NCBI GenBank assembly: GCA_018105865.1
Contig: CM030863.1
Span: 2,547,601 to 2,611,600, forward strand
Direction: 5' to 3'
Origin: Metaphire vulgaris
Taxonomy: Eukaryota > Annelida > Clitellata > Crassiclitellata > Megascolecidae
DNA length: 64,000 nucleotides
The notes below the pieces were generated by a model, which saw only the letters and a list, made by a program, of their open reading frames with translations, was not told where the DNA came from and ran no database searches. Positions 1 to 10,959 of the stretch are shown piece after piece (within the stretch, counting starts at the first letter, position 1; every line of letters starts with the position of its first letter). The position numbers were made by a program, and so were the translations under genes.

Positions 1-118
1 CATTAGCTTTTAAATGGCATATCGGATTGAAATGGCTTAGCGGATTGAAATGGCTTAGCGGATTAAAAAATATATTGTAAATATAAATATTTAATTATCA
101 GTGACCCATGGTTCATGG

Positions 119-345
119 ATCCAGAGATGTCCATGTGTCCATTTTTTGGAACCCAACCCAACTCATGCCGGCAATAGGGTTAATATTATTCTAACAATAG
201 GGTTAATATTATTCTTGATCCAACCCAACCTACCGTAATACATTACAATATCTGAAGCCATGACCTATTTTCTGACCCAACCCAACCCACCGTAAATATG
301 TTAAAGTCTGACCCAACCCATGAGTTAACCCAACCCATGACCAAC
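119..345. mobile_element. MITE of the GGGTTGGG type
   Basis: The copy starts with cagagatgtccatg, contains tggaacccaaccca and many ccaaccc units, and ends near cccaacccatgac. Six related copies occur in the window (near 793, 3378, 6075, 30527, 43313 and 56815). Family termini are of the form cagagatgtccatgggt in inverted orientation. Confidence 0.6.
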
Positions 346-365
346 TCTGTTCTGACCACAAATTA

Positions 366-453
366 ACAACTGACTCAAGATTTCTTCAGAAACAGGATCA
401 GTCGGCTCGACCAGGATGGACAGAACCGCAGCCAGCAGAAGGATGGTTTCCAT
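366..453 (-). CDS. Signal-peptide exon of a gene running off the left end
   Basis: Reading leftwards from the ATG at 453, the frame opens with METILLLAAVLSILVEP and then an acidic stretch DPVSEEILSQ. This has the charge, hydrophobic core and small-residue end of a secretory signal peptide. The ATG context is gaagATGG. The frame stays open until it enters a G/T-rich MITE, so the 3' boundary is uncertain; possible donors are the GTs near 362-370 or at about 347-352. No downstream exon is visible in the 350 bases left of it. The protein is not identifiable from one exon. Confidence 0.4.
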
Positions 454-792
454 CTTCACGTCCGTTCAACGCTATTCTAGACAACAGGTCAAGGAAAATC
501 AGATAGCTAAACATCAACAGTAATGAGCTTTCTAAGAACAAATGAAAGTCAGAGTATATCAATAATATTGCGAACAATTTTCCAAGCGTTCTATAAATCG
601 AGCTCCATCGGAATAATATTTGTTAGAATGATATTAATTTCGTTTTTATGCTCAAAGAACATGCAATCGTTTAACGCGCAGAAATGCGACCGCGGAATTT
701 TCCTAGTAGGCTGTCGAAACGAGCTTAGCAAGCTATTATGGAATACAGATCTAAATTTACAACACATTGACATTTCACTTATCATCAGATCA

Positions 793-870
793 GAAATGGC
801 CGTGGGTCCAACTTTTAGAACCCAACCCAGCCCATCAAATCTCCAACCAAACTCATGCAGGCAATTGGGT
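793..870. mobile_element. Fragment of the GGGTTGGG MITE
   Basis: The stretch gaaatggccgtgggtccaac followed by agaacccaaccc and a central gcaattgggt is a shortened copy of the family seen at 119-345. The open frames across 523-933 merely read through it and show no protein-like composition. Confidence 0.45.
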
Positions 871-923
871 ACACTTTCTTCCAAAAAGTTACAGATTAAG
901 TTTGCGAAAAGTGACGAGATGAC

Positions 924-1115
924 CAGTGTTTAATCTAGACTCATGGACTCCCGGAGGGGGAACTGAAAAAGCCGGGAAGAAATTGACAAAGCCGGGGGAA
1001 TTCTGCTAGGGAGCTGCTGTTAGTCCATGTAGTATGCCAAAATTTCCGGGGAGAATTTGAAATTTCCGGGGGTGAAAAGGGCAATTCCCCCGGAAACGGC
1101 CTAGATTAAACATTG
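924..1115. mobile_element. MITE with CAGTGTTTAATCTAG ends
   Basis: The inverted ends are cagtgtttaatctagactc on the left and ggcctagattaaacattg on the right. The interior is made of gccgggg and ttccggggg runs. Relatives lie near 9128, 29340, 31549, 32450 and 44512. The CAG start suggests a hAT-type element. Confidence 0.65.
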
Positions 1116-1121
1116 GATATG

Positions 1122-1309
1122 CAGTGGCGGCTCCACCGGGGGGCAGGGGGGCCCGTGCCCCTATTGAGTGTCTGCCCCCCAGTGCCCCCCAGTTGGGACC
1201 CTATACTTAATGCTACATACATTAAACAACAAATGGTTAGCCCCCCATGATTAGAAGTTGCCACCCCAACGGCCTTCCCTCCACTTGCCAAATCCAAGAG
1301 CCGCCAATG
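1122..1309. mobile_element. hAT-type MITE, CAGTGGCGG end
   Basis: It starts cagtggcggctcc and closes with agagccgccaatg. The family's internal motif (a form of tgaccttttttgcttgtca) follows at about 1315-1345, just beyond the apparent end, so the limits may be off or the copy rearranged. Confidence 0.5.
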
Positions 1310-2670
1310 TGGAGATGACCTTTTCTTGTTTTACTTGTCAAGTTTTTAAGGCTTTTCTCGGGAAACTTTCGGAAGAGCGGAAGAGTTATACAGATCAGAT
1401 GTATAAGTAGCCTAATAGTGGCGATAACCTTTTTTCAGAACATGTTGCGTGACGGATGGCTGCATTTCGGAAAATAAATTTGTTTGAACAAATAAATCAT
1501 AGAAGTCACTATAAATATTTGTTATTAGAAAAGGTGGGCCTTTACATGTTCATTTTTCTGGTGGGCCCAGGACAAATGTACCATTTGTACCGTGGTAAAT
1601 CCTCCACTGGTTACATCCCTTGTGTGCAGGTTATGAATAAGACAGCCGATAGCTTACCTCAACATGGAACGGAAAAATCTGTCCGCACAACAACCATATT
1701 AACCCTACGAACCCGAATATATAGAAAATTTTGAAATCCGATCAAAATAAGAATTCTTTTAATATAATTAATTTCCATTCTCTCTCAATAACTTATATCA
1801 TTTCCAGAAAGCATACAGCGTCCAGAGCTACTCCATTCAAAACTGAACATGTAATCGCTTTATGATCTAACCATGAAATCTCTATGGAGATGATAACAAT
1901 GGAATCTTAGTAATCATTGTTAATTACTGTTTGCGCTAAAATAACGTATCGATTATGCAATAAAGAATAATTTCGATTGTCACATTTTACCGTAGTGTGG
2001 AAAATTCTTCGCAAAAACTTAGACGTCGCATTAGTGAAAGACAATTGGGCTATTTGTCAGAAATGACAAATGAGTGCGATATATTTCTGCTGCACCAGTG
2101 AATCAGGCCATTCATCCGCACGATATCTTTAGCAGCCGTATGAATAATGCGTTGATATTTGTGATTTCTTAGCTATTAATTTTTTGATTTAGAATTTGAT
2201 ATTTGGATAGGCTTAAGTCTTGGGGGCCTGGGGTAAAATCCATCATGGCTATTAGACTTCCAGGACGCAACAGACCTGGTGTTGATAGAAAAACAATTTT
2301 TTGTTTGTTTTGGTGGGATTAGTTGGGTAGGCTTAAGCCTACTCTAGCCTTTAATAAAATCTGCCTATGGCTATTAGACAATATGCTTTTGTTGACGAAA
2401 TTCTGTAGGCTTTCTGGATATATCTTGCACAGTCACATGCTGACAATGTCCCTGCTCAGATCAAGATCTCGAGAATAATAATAGTGGTAGTAGTAGTAGT
2501 CAGGGCGCGATTTGTAGGGGGAAGAGGGAATCTTCCCTCCACTGCCCAACTGCATCCTCCTACTGCTACATCCCCCACCACTACATCCCCCACTGCTTTA
2601 TTTCCCAACAACTACATCCCCCAAGCTCGACATATCCCCCCACTGCTCCAGGTCACAAATCGCATCCTCG

Positions 2671-2673
<3 letters not shown>

Positions 2674-2725
<52 letters not shown>
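2674..2725. repeat. (TA)n microsatellite
   Basis: An uninterrupted run of alternating T and A of about 50 bases. From about 1,400 to 2,870 I see no supportable gene: frames are short and of non-protein composition. Confidence 0.9.
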
Positions 2726-2726
<1 letters not shown>

Positions 2727-3034
2727 GAGAAACATATCAATTAACGTCTGAAATTCGTGACTGTGAATCGTACGTTTTCCAGCCATTATTAACGTCTTAG
2801 ATAAAAAAGTCCGTCGCTCAGTATTAATCTGTTAGTATCAATTAATTATTAATTAATATTAAGTATTTTAAGTATCAATGTCGTACCCCTGTAGCACAGT
2901 TGAATATTGCATGCCATCCTCTAGGCCTACTGGCTGAGTTGAGTTTAGCTATTAACGGCTATTTCACTAATTCGGCAGAAAATAAAGAGTTTTCGTGCAC
3001 GGCTAAACGTTACAGCTGCAACGTTCGATCAAAG

Positions 3035-4611
3035 CTAAGAGTCATCCCCTTCCTCTTCCTCTTCATTCTTCGTTTTCTTGTTTTTCGTTTTCTTCTGCGC
3101 CTGTTTCTTCTTTTGCTTCTTTTTCTTCTCGTTCCTTTTCTTCTTTCTCTTATCTCTCTCTTCGCGTTTCTTCGCCTTCCGTTTGGCAGCCTTCTTCTTC
3201 AAAGCCTGTCTTTCCTTCTCATCTTTTCCAACGATCTGTTTCAGTTTTTTCCTCTCCTTCGTAATATCCTTGCTCGGCCTTCTTCACTTCATTCTTCATC
3301 GAAACAAGAGCCTGAACATAGAAATGCAGAAAATAGCCATTAAATTAGTAGTCTACATCGCAATCTTTACGCCAGATAATGCCCATGGGTTTGGTTAACC
3401 CATGGGCTGGGTTGGGTTGGGTTGGGTTGCATTGGGTTGGGTTAGACTTTTCCATATTAATGGTGGGTTGGGTTGGGTTAGAAAAAAGTCATGGTTTAAG
3501 AAACTGTAATGGGTCAAGTAAATCTATTATCGGCATGGGTTTGGTTGGAGATTTGATGGGTTGGGTTGGATTGGGTTCTAAAAAATGGACCCATGGACAT
3601 ATCTGCCTTACGCGCCTACATAATTTGATCTGTGACAATTCCCGTCAATATTATCATTGCATATAATTTCCTAATGTCTGTGTTTAAAGATGGGAATGAC
3701 TGAAAACCCGTCCGACTTGATTCGTTCCGGCCGGATAATGGAGTATTCGGCACTGTCCAAATTCGCCAGGTACAGGCTGTTACAAAACAGATAATTACCG
3801 AATCAGAATATCATTTTCACGTTGATTTTGATAGGGTGGCATGGAATAAGATGCCTTCCCCCCATGAGCATTTCCTTCATATTTTCAAACAACAAATGGT
3901 GTTAGGTCAAAATGTCCGCAGACAAAATGTCAGCGGACTAAATGTCAGCGGACAAAATGTAACGCTAACTCTAACCCTAACCCTAAACCGTGAACATTTT
4001 GTCCGTGACATTTTGTCCGTGACATTTTGTCCGTGACATTTTGTCCGCAGACATGTTGTCCGACCACGCACCAAATGCATAGCATATGTTGACTATTGAA
4101 AGACAAACATTTGTCTCTTTTATGTGACAATGAGGATTACAATGATTCAAGTCTTAAGCGACTATCGACTAATTCCAAGAGCATTACTAAAATGACACTA
4201 TAGAAGTTCAGTAATAATTATAACTTCATTTGGTTCAAGTATCTTTGATCGTTTTGTCGCTAGGCGACTGAAAGTTTAACCTCCGACCTACGATTCCGGT
4301 TGAAATTCCTGAATTATGTCTCCCCGACAAAAAAATATTTGAGAATTTTGAAGGGAATAATAATAATTATTATTATTTTCAGGGAATAATCGTTCTAAAC
4401 TCTCTTCGTTTTTAGAAATCGTCCAATAATAAGAATAGACAATCATAGATGAAGAGTTTGAAAAAAATGACGTAGAGGAAATAATTTATTAAAGTTAACA
4501 GATCTACGAAAAATCGAGAAGAATTTAAGGGAAAAAAATTCAACGATTAGTTTGATCACCTTTTGCTCCTCTTCGTTACCCCTGCTCCGTGCAAGCTTAC
4601 GCAGAAATGGC
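3035..4611 (-). CDS. Lysine-rich C-terminal exons, one frameshift
   Basis: Two exons fit together. Exon 4611-4560 follows a strong acceptor (tatttccatttcag) and reads PFLRKLARSRGNEEEQK up to a good donor. Exon 3311-3035 follows ctatgttcag in phase 0 and reads ALVSMKNEVKKAEQ. A single extra base at about 3269 then breaks the frame. Beyond it, DITKERKKLKQIVGKDEKER continues into a very long lysine/arginine-rich helix-like tail ending EEEEEGDDS and a stop. The second exon is 277 bases, so it cannot be in frame throughout. This is a pseudogene, an assembly error or a misplaced acceptor. The tail resembles generic charged coiled-coil tails. Upstream exons are not found; the membrane exon at 4965-5158 does not match in phase. 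Function unknown. Confidence 0.35.
3378..3601. mobile_element. MITE of the GGGTTGGG type
   Basis: The left end gcccatgggtttggttaacc and the right end ctaaaaaatggacccatgg are inverted relative to each other. The interior consists of repeated gggttgggttggg. It lies just upstream, on the minus strand, of the lysine-rich exon. Confidence 0.65.
3898..4070. mobile_element. MITE of repeated ACAAAATGTC units with telomere-like core
   Basis: Opposed runs of gtcaaaatgtccgcagac and gacattttgtccgcagac flank a central ctaaccctaaccctaa. The halves are inverted copies of each other, each made of about four 13-base units. No coding capacity. Confidence 0.55.
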
Positions 4612-4964
4612 CTGAAATGGAAATACAAGTCATGCTAGTGCTCTAGTCTAACGTTTGGAATAATGGAATGTGTCAATAAGAGTGGAAGACCCTGCATAGA
4701 AGTGTATTGAATTGATTGATTGAGTATTCAATAAGACGATCAATCAACTTGACTTCGATCTAAAGCTGTCAATAATCATTAATTATTGATTTAATCAACA
4801 ATGACATTAATATTAATGGAAATTAATACTGTGAGCGCGACGCCTTTATATAAAAGCACCGTATAAGTAAGTGTAAACGCTATGTGTTACGCTTACCCAC
4901 GTTCTTTAGAGTAAATGATTACATCGCAAAGCATTTCATGGACTATTACTCTCAGCTTTAGAAA

Positions 4965-7698
4965 TTAGAGCAACATCGTCATTGTCGTCATCATCATCGT
5001 CATCATCATCATCATCATCACCATCATTATCATCCAAATAGTATATTGCACTTGCCCGAATACAACGAGAACCGTTATTGATGCGGTAAGCGCAATGATC
5101 CAAGATACTATTGCCAGTATTTTCCACATATGTTCTCTCAAATTGAATAACTTCGACCCTGTCAAAACAAATGCATCAATTCAGTGGCGTAGCCAGGGGC
5201 GTAGCGACGTGGGAGGGTTATATCGGTATGGTGTGGCGAAATTATAATAATAGATAAGATAAATAAGCCTGAGGTCCAATAATAAAGAATAGGTAAAGTA
5301 TAAAAGTCCTTTATAAGTAGTTTCTCCTGTAGTCGGGAAGTTAACAGAGTGGTAACAGCGTTCGATGATGGAGCAGAAGGTCGCGGGTTCAATTCCTCGC
5401 AGGAGCCTAAGGTCAACTCAGCCTTACTCGCTATGTGGCGGTGATAAACTGAGGAGCAGCTTTAAGTTGTGAAGGTAAAACGTGGGTCTGGGGAAAGAAA
5501 TGGCAGCCTACCCCAGATTGATGGCTTATACCACCCACGTCGCTGATTGCCCAGGCCAGAGATAAGCGCCGGAACCCAACGCTCGGACTCGAGTACGGGA
5601 CCTAAAGGCGTCGCGCACCTTTACCAGTAGTCGTTAGGTGGCGATGATGGCAAGGTAGATAATTAATAAAATGAATAAATTAGTAATAAAAGTAAGGGAG
5701 GTCCTTTAGTAATAATAACCGCCTGAGAACTATATAAAAAGTTAGCTAGTGTTCCTGAATAGAGGTGATATTTTCGAGTAAAAAGTCTACAAGCCAAGTG
5801 AAAAGGGGACAAAATTTTAATATTTATGGGTGCTTGCATTAGCGTAATCAGGGTTCCAGAATAGAGAGGACATCAGGACTTCTACAGAGCGACATTTTCA
5901 GTTTCTACTCGACAAGGGGCTTGGGGAGCGCGGTCGGTTTCTTTGCGGATAATTAATTGACTGCTATAATTATTAGATTCAGATCTCAAGCATATTTTCA
6001 ACCGATGAAGTGTTTTATCTGTTCTGTATCGAACTCACGACCGGTCCAGGTCCGAATAGGGATATGGTCCCCAGAGATGACCATGGGTTGTGTTAACCCA
6101 TGGGTTGGGTTGGATTGGGGAGGGTCAGACTTTACCATATTTATGGTTGGTTAGGTTCGGTCAAAAAATAAGTCATGGTTTAAGAAATTGCATTGTATCA
6201 CGGTGGGTTGAGTTGGGTCAACTAACCCTTTCCTGGCATGGATGGGTTGGGTTTGGTTCTAGAAAATGGGCCCATAGACATCTCTGCCGGTTCCTGCCCA
6301 CCCCATTCGTAACCCAGACGTTGCTGGTCAGGTAGCTGGCAACAGTGGCGTAGGCAAGGGATTTGGGGGGGGGTTAAGACCCTCGGCTGCCGACGTAAAA
6401 ACATTTTTAATGTGTTTCCACACATTTTAAATTTTCGGACGCGGTTTTGGTGGTTAAACTTAACCCCCCCCTTGGCTGACGACGCAAAATAATTTGTAAG
6501 TTCCATAGAATAAAGATGTAAGGTGACGACCTTTTTTCTTCTTCTTTTTGCTTGTCAGCACAGCTGGAGAGGGAAAAGTAGAAGAGGATAGATGAATATG
6601 ACCTATTTTTGCTTGTGTCAAGACTTTCGAAGTTGATCACGATCAAAACCAAATCCGCCCCCGCCCGCCATTTCGGAAATCCTGGCAACGCCACTGACAG
6701 GCAACCAACCGCAGGAGTCTCCTCTGTAGAGATAATGATGCGTGTTTTCGTCGTTGAGTTCGCTCAGTTCGCCCGGATCCGAATGAAGATAGCATTGGTC
6801 GCCGAACGTCGCCTGGAAATTCCAGTCGTAGCTCCGACACCCCAGTCGGTCTTCGCACAGGTTCTGGCAAGCGTGAATGTCCTTTGCGTGCGACTGCAGC
6901 GTCCCGTACTTTTGGATGCGAAACGGAATTCTGCTGAAGGAGTATCTACATTCGACTTGAAGAACGATCGATGAAAAAGTAATTTACGGTTAGTGTGGGA
7001 GAGTCAGAGAAAGAACGAGCAGTGACTATAATAATAATTATTCTTCATAGTCTTCAATGTTATTGTGACAGTCCACTATTATTATCGTTGTGACGATGAT
7101 TTATGCACATTTTCCTATTACACAGTCACAGAGGCGGATCTAGGGTATTCGGCGCCCGGGGACAAAGTGTACGTTGGCGCCCCTAACAACTGACAAGCAA
7201 AAAAGGTCCTCACATCGTTTTCGGCGCCCCCCAACTCTCTCTTCATATAGTGCTGAGGAGCAAAAAAAGGTCATCGCAAGTGTTTCTTCTACTTTATTGT
7301 GCATTTCACTTACCCAAATATCCAGTTTTGGCGCCCCCTCACCTCGGCGCCCGGGGACATGTGTACCCCCTGCCCTCTCCTAGATCCTTCTCTGCACAGT
7401 CACTACCTTCACACACTCCTGTTCGGTCAAAATACCAGTGTCTGTATGCCTTGTCGCTCGTGTAGTTCAAGTAATCGTAATTTAGGAAGCATTCCGCTGT
7501 ATCGTTTTTCCAGTCAATTCCATTGCACTGAGGATCGCTCATACAGGTCCACCTGCAGTCATTTTCGTACAGTATGGGCTTCTGTAATATCGGTGTTGGA
7601 AATTTTGCGTAGTCCTTCAGTCTCCAGGTACCACAGGTTTCTTAAATAACATATAGACAGCATACAGATTTTCAATATACTAATAATCGCATGCAATC

Positions 7699-7739
<41 letters not shown>

Positions 7740-8769
7740 GTCAGTCAATCAGTCAGTCATTCAGAAACTTCTTTAGCGCCATTATACTAATGCTTTGAAC
7801 ATCCGTCGATTGTGAGAATCATAGTCAGAAGTCTTGTCGTGTAGTAGTCTGTGGTTAGAATCCATTGGACAGTGCAAATTACAACATTATAGGTGAACGC
7901 GAAAGAGCAGTACATTAATACCTTTCCTTGCAAATTTTCAAAATGATTCACAGAGCAGTAATGACAATTTAATGGCAACTATTATAAAAAATGCTAATAA
8001 GAGTCGATGCATATTTTTAAGGCAAAAGTGTACTTTCGCTAGCACAAGTTCAGTTGAGCTAAGGTACGCATACGGTATAGACCAGCGGTTCTCAACATTT
8101 ATAGTGCCGCGACCCTTCAATTCAATTCCCTATGATGTGGCGACCCCCAACCTTATAATCACTTTCGTTCATAATGTAAACTGTTAAAAAATAATAATAA
8201 TTCTGCAACAATTACAATGTTTGAAATCAAATTAATTGTCTGCAATGTTTTCTAAAAAATCATTAACTACTAATTCATTATAAGTTTTGCAAAAAAGACA
8301 ACCTTGACAGGCGATTATAATTTGAATTAATAAATGACCTTTCAAGACTTGGTTTTAATAACATAGTTTAGAGTGGTTCAGTAGGATCTGTTCTGTGTAA
8401 GAATCATTATGTTCCACCCACCCACCCAACCAACCAACTAACCAACCAACCATTCACATTATGGTTTTGCTATGTAATCTTTTTCTTTGCCATCTTGTCG
8501 TCTGGTAGGTTAGTCCTGTATTCTTCTTCCTTGTCTTCTTGTCTTTGTATCTGCAAATAACAAAAAAATTTTGCAGTATACAATGTCCCAAAAGCCTGAT
8601 TCGGTTATAATACGTCTGACATAATTAAGGATCAAAGCAATAATGTTGAATGCGAAATTTAAGTATACAGTATGTTTTTTGGAACAACATCTTTAAAATG
8701 CTAAAACATACCTTCGTCTTGGGAGAACGTAGGGAGTACCAAAGACAAGAAAATCGAAACCAGAAACAT
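4965..8769 (-). CDS. Two-PAN/apple-domain type I membrane protein
   Basis: Four exons, all joined in phase 1, total 732 bases (243 residues). Exon 1 (8769-8712) is a signal peptide, MFLVSIFLSLVLPTFSQDE, with donor gtatgt. Exon 2 (7640-7407) and exon 3 (6955-6710) each encode a six-cysteine module. Both share the PAN/apple-like order of a first Cys, a central pair CRWTC or CQNLC, a further Cys, then IDW or YDW, then CFL or CYL, and a final Cys. Exon 4 (5158-4965) carries a transmembrane helix (KILAIVSWIIALTASITVLV) and a methionine-rich tail read from a GAT microsatellite. PAN domains bind proteins or carbohydrates outside the cell; the ligand here is unknown. MITEs lie within about 15 bases of the ends of exons 2 and 3. 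The last exon is the least certain, because another frame of it reads an aspartate-rich tail. Confidence 0.55.
5325..5660 (+). mobile_element. tRNA-derived SINE
   Basis: The head resembles a tRNA gene. It has an A-box-like ttaacagagtggtaac and a perfect B box ggttcaattcc (about 5387-5398), with ends ctcctgta and cgcaggag able to pair. It is followed by a body starting aaggtcaactcagcctt, which recurs after another tRNA-like head near 56,540. The body makes a functional tRNA unlikely. Confidence 0.6.
6075..6280. mobile_element. MITE of the GGGTTGGG type
   Basis: The copy runs from ccagagatgaccatgggtt to atgggcccatagacatctctg, giving clear inverted termini around gggttgg repeats. Confidence 0.65.
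6343..6696. mobile_element. hAT-type MITE, CAGTGGCGTAGGCAAGG end
   Basis: The inverted ends are cagtggcgtaggcaagg and cctggcaacgccactg. The interior contains the family motif cttctttttgcttgtcag. The flanks gctggcaa and acaggcaa match at 6 of 8 positions, a decayed 8-bp target duplication. It sits about 14 bases beyond the splice donor of the second PAN exon. Confidence 0.7.
7129..7394. mobile_element. hAT-type MITE with perfect 8-bp TSD
   Basis: The ends are cagaggcggatctaggg and cctagatccttctctg. It is flanked on both sides by cacagtca, a perfect 8-bp target duplication as made by hAT transposases. Internal motifs are gacaagcaaaaaaggtcc and gagcaaaaaaaggtcatc. It lies 12 bases downstream of the first PAN exon's donor. 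Confidence 0.85.
7699..7738. repeat. (CT)n microsatellite
   Basis: About 20 uninterrupted CT units within an intron of the PAN-domain gene, followed by gtcagtcaatcagtcagtca. The same pairing of CT run and tcaatcagtcaatcag recurs near 17,690-17,785. Confidence 0.9.
8088..8165. mobile_element. hAT-like terminus (ccagcggttctcaac)
   Basis: The segment agaccagcggttctcaacat, then gtgccgcgacccttcaattc and gtggcgacccccaac, has the wording of widespread hAT/Charlie-like ends. The opposite end was not located, so this is a partial copy. Confidence 0.4.
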
Positions 8770-8998
8770 ATTGCGACATCAATTTGATGGATGTTGTCCT
8801 AGTAAAAACAGCAGAGTATCTTTACAACTCCAGTATTGATTTTTAGCATGTCTGTAATTTGAACTTTGAACGAATATTTGTCACCGTTTTACTTCATTAA
8901 TGTTCCCATATCGACTTTCTTGATTACCGGACATTCAATTGGTAACCCAGAGCGACCAATGGCCAATGAACATTAGTTGTATCTAATCGACCCCTTGG

Positions 8999-9521
8999 GC
9001 TAAGTAACCCCTTGTGAAAACCACTTTAGCATTTTAACACATTCAACCATCTAGTTTTCTCTGATAACCTTTGAACTCGTTTACTGTACATGTCTTCAGA
9101 GAAAATTAGATGAGGCTGTCGAACATCAGTGCTTATTTTAGCCACCTAGACATTGGGAGGAGTTTAACATTTTGGGGGAACAGACATTGGGGAGGTCATA
9201 CTACTTGCCAAAATGTCAAACTTTTTTGGAGGGGGAATTTCAAACTTTGGAAGGATTCCCCTCCCAGAGAAGGTCTAGAATAAATACTGGTCGAACATTG
9301 ATACACGTTGTTATTCATCTGCTCTATAAACATGCATATATTGAATAGAGTGCAAATTATTCATCAAAGATTTTATAAAAGAGAATATTGGTTTGCTCTT
9401 ATAATACTAATGTGATCTAAAGAGGCTTAGAAGGCTAAGTAACCCCTTGTGAAAACCACTTTAGCATTTTAACACATTCAACCATCTAGTTTTCTCTGAT
9501 AACCTTTGAACTCGTTTACTG
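8999..9521 (+). repeat. Pair of about 89-bp direct repeats
   Basis: Bases 8999-9087 (gctaagtaaccccttgtgaa to actcgtttactgt) recur almost exactly at 9433-9521. The spacer of about 345 bases contains a MITE (9128-9292). No coding capacity is apparent. Confidence 0.8.
9128..9292. mobile_element. MITE related to the CAGTGTTTATTCTAG family
   Basis: The right end is gaaggtctagaataaatactgg; the left end ttagccacctagac is degraded. The interior has the family's ttgggggaac and ggaggggaatt runs. It is nested in the spacer between the direct repeats. Confidence 0.5.
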
Positions 9522-9592
9522 TTTCAACTGTCACTCCCTCCTCGTCGAAACTGTTCCATGCACGCTTATACTATAAAATCTTGCAAAAGAGA

Positions 9593-9627
<35 letters not shown>

Positions 9628-9699
9628 TATAATAATAATAATGCACTTCTACAGCACCAGTTCTAATATCCAAGGGTATCAATCGATGGTACTTTAAAT

Positions 9700-9939
9700 C
9701 CATCAACAAAAGACCAGGTCATTCCAGAGATCTGTCAGAAAAAGATGGGGCCAAAGAAACAAATTCTTAGTGCAATGGTAGTGGATTTATGGAACGGTTT
9801 GGAAGAAAAGGCAGTAAAAGTATTTTTTATTAAAACTATAAATGGATTCAAAAGTTATCTGGGAAAACTACATTTTTAACGTAAAGAGTAATTATAGTGG
9901 GTTTCACGCAGCTAATGCCTCCTAAACCACTTTATACCA

Positions 9940-9991
<52 letters not shown>

Positions 9992-9992
9992 G
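9700..9992 (+). mobile_element. 3' end of a LINE with ATT tail
   Basis: The read VVDLWNGLEEKAVK and then INGFKSYLGKLHF with a stop matches the usual extreme C-terminus of CR1/Rex-like reverse transcriptase polyproteins. It is followed by a short UTR ending cctcctaaaccactttatac and an (ATT)n tail from about 9,943. The same UTR ending recurs near 19,970, 27,700 and 42,065. Confidence 0.6.
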
Positions 9993-10318
9993 CAATGATA
10001 TAAACAGAATTATTTACTTCCAAATCCTTTCTTCAGCAACCAGAGAACTTCAACCAAATGAGATTGAGATTTATGCAAAACATAAAGACTAAATCAGATC
10101 GAATGTCGGGGTTTTGCCTGTAGAAATAAATTCTTTGAAAGTGCACCTTCTGGCTAAGTCATCACGCTTTAAAATCACTGCATGTTAAACGCTTGTCTAA
10201 GCAAATCTTTGAAATACTTCAAAATACAAAATAAAATAAATACTACACTTTGTGACGTAACAATTATTCATCGGCCTAAATCAGGCCTTATCTTGTAAAC
10301 CTATATTTACAGTTATTG

Positions 10319-10505
10319 GAACAAAATAAATCAAACATTTTTAAAATTGGACAATATTTGGTCGAGATATATTCTTCCTACCCCGAGCACTCTCCTTCCG
10401 ATAAATTGTCGTTTCGATCAGTTTAGAACGATTCTTGTATTTCTTTTATAATTTGCTATATCTCGACCAAATATTGTCCAATTTTCAAAATGTTTGATTT
10501 GTTTT
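10319..10505. repeat. Inverted repeat, arms of about 53 bp
   Basis: The left arm begins at ggaacaaaataaatcaaac and the right arm ends tttgatttgttttgttc. The inner parts aaaattggacaatatttggt and ccaaatattgtccaattttc are exact complements apart from a few mismatches. About 80 bases separate the arms. It could be a foldback MITE. Confidence 0.8.
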
Positions 10506-10959
10506 GTTCTAATTACATTCCCCTACAACTTTGCTGTTCACAAAAGTTAGATTCCCACTCAAAAAGTTTAGCAACACAGCTTGGAACATTAAAAAATTGT
10601 TTTGGAGGGGGGTTCTGTTTCAGGCCAGATTGTGGACCCTTATCCCAATTGTTATTAAATTTTGCAAGGATGGTTTGAAAGAGAGATAAAAATGCAAAAC
10701 ATTGGTGTATACCTCATCATTTTAGCTTTCATAGAATCCGAGCAATTGCAAGTTGAAAAAGTCCAAAATTACATGCAAATGCACAGGAGGCTGCATTTAT
10801 TCAGCCCCCTGAAGTATGGCTCCTTTTTCAGTTGGGCGTCCAGGTAATCTAGTAGTCCTTGGTTAGGGCCTATATGCTCACGTTTTACAGTTCTTAACAA
10901 CTAGACTACTAGAGCCAGTGAATTTTGAACTCGTTAGAGTTTAGCAAAGTTGGATTACA

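Noticed and set aside
4611..4965. Joining the PAN-gene membrane exon to the lysine-rich exons as a cytoplasmic tail
   Set aside because: Attractive by order, but the lysine-rich exon needs a phase-2 donor and the membrane exon offers no convincing one.
5340..5405. Functional tRNA gene
   Set aside because: The B box is good, but the cloverleaf is imperfect and the head is joined to a body that recurs at 56,540, so it is a SINE.
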